Positions 63,599 through 64,000 of a DNA stretch of 64,000 nt are shown piece after piece. A program made the translations under genes and the position numbers. Within the stretch, counting starts at the first letter, position 1; each line of letters begins with the position of its first letter. The stretch covers positions 124,001-188,000 of the forward strand of contig NZ_JAEFCA010000005.1 in the NCBI RefSeq assembly GCF_016405855.1, given 5' to 3'. The stretch comes from Flavobacterium sp. IB48. GTDB taxonomy: Bacteria; Bacteroidota; Bacteroidia; Flavobacteriales; Flavobacteriaceae. The notes beneath the pieces are model-generated. The model saw nothing but the letters and a program-made list of their open reading frames with translations. It ran no database searches and was not told the DNA's origin.

Positions 63599-64000
63599 TT
63601 AGTTTAGACCCCAATTTTGGTTTGGCTGTGCTCCCATTACAAAATGAAGTACACCGCCTTTTTGCATTTCTTGGTGAGAAATGGCTGTTTTATTAAATGT
63701 TTTTCCGTTTAAAGTAGCCGATTGGATGTAGAAGTTTTTGTCTGAAACATTTTCTGCTTCAATCACAAAAGTTTTTCCATTTGGAAGATTTAAAGTTGAT
63801 TTCTCAAAAATCGGACTTCCAATTTCGTATTCACCAGAAGCTGGATTCATAGGATATAATCCCATTGAGCTAAATACATACCAAGCCGACATTTGTCCAC
63901 AATCTTCGTTTCCGCTTAGACCATTTGCAGTCGTATTATATTGCGTATCCAAAATATGACGCACCCAATATTGCGTTCTCCAAGGCTGACCTGCATGGTT
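63599..64000 (-). CDS. GH92 alpha-mannosidase, 3' part only (runs off the window)
   Basis: 134 codons of the C-terminal end of a second GH92 enzyme; the frame is open to the right edge. Sequence begins NHAGQPWRTQYWVRHIL and contains GNEDCGQMSAWYVFSSMGLYP, the canonical GH92 end. It has the standard Cys-Gly-Gln motif, unlike the GH92 at 48965-51214. It is the first gene visible of the leftward PUL, whose upstream part lies outside. Confidence 0.93.
   Translation of the reverse strand, partial: NHAGQPWRTQYWVRHILDTQYNTTANGLSGNEDCGQMSAWYVFSSMGLYPMNPASGEYEIGSPIFEKSTLNLPNGKTFVIEAENVSDKNFYIQSATLNGKTFNKTAISHQEMQKGGVLHFVMGAQPNQNWGLN

Overview
The window looks like a chromosomal segment of a Bacteroidota, most likely a Flavobacterium or close relative. 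It is AT-rich. Several genes start behind the Bacteroidota promoter (TTG about 19 bases before TAnnTTTG). It carries SusC/SusD pairs, a DUF4374 lipoprotein, lipoproteins with acidic residues after the lipid cysteine, and little Shine-Dalgarno signal. No rRNA, tRNA, CRISPR array, transposase or integrase was seen.

Region 1 (1-15.4 kb) is accessory. A leftward operon encodes a class I lanthipeptide pathway: a 56-residue precursor (11009-11179), a small secreted protein, a LanC cyclase, a full-length LanB dehydratase, two paralogous GT-A-like proteins, a C39 peptidase/ABC exporter and its HlyD partner. LanB dehydrates Ser/Thr of the core, LanC closes thioether rings, and the C39 exporter should cut after Gly-Gly during export. 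The two GT-A-like proteins are unexplained and may be tailoring enzymes. Next to the operon are two near-identical XRE regulators around an S41 protease gene. The lanA and S41 promoters share a paired TTATGCA box at the same distance from the -7 element. A zinc-finger/HTH gene with a phased TGGCAC repeat lies at the edge beside mnmE.

Region 2 (15.5-26 kb) is housekeeping: mnmE, a universal stress protein, a MutS-like ATPase, a Na+/H+ antiporter, ribB with a Crp-family regulator, and nrdBA. The nrdBA upstream region holds four TTATCAACA nonamers, and neither RNR subunit shows an ATP-cone.

Region 3 (26.5-36.1 kb) is an iron/siderophore locus read rightward: periplasmic ankyrin protein, DUF2271 protein with a TGAS flavinylation-like motif, PepSY-flavodoxin reductase fusion, ApbE flavin transferase, TonB-dependent receptor and DUF4374 lipoprotein. 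It resembles the Bacteroides Xus xenosiderophore system joined to an extracytoplasmic flavin electron-transfer chain.

Region 4 (36.2-40 kb) holds an ArsR-MerTP-GDCCVxC metal module, a divergent HxlR regulator/NAD(P)-binding oxidoreductase pair, and an M28 peptidase.

Region 5 (40.1-64 kb, continuing off the right edge) is a leftward polysaccharide utilization locus. Its enzymes match N-glycan breakdown: GH92 (two, one partial), Na+ symporter, GH130, CBM9-like and GH10-like proteins, glycosylasparaginase, GH20, GH35, GH29, GH3, then SusC, SusD and a sialidase-like protein. Dispersed palindromic repeats sit in several of its gaps and in two gaps elsewhere.
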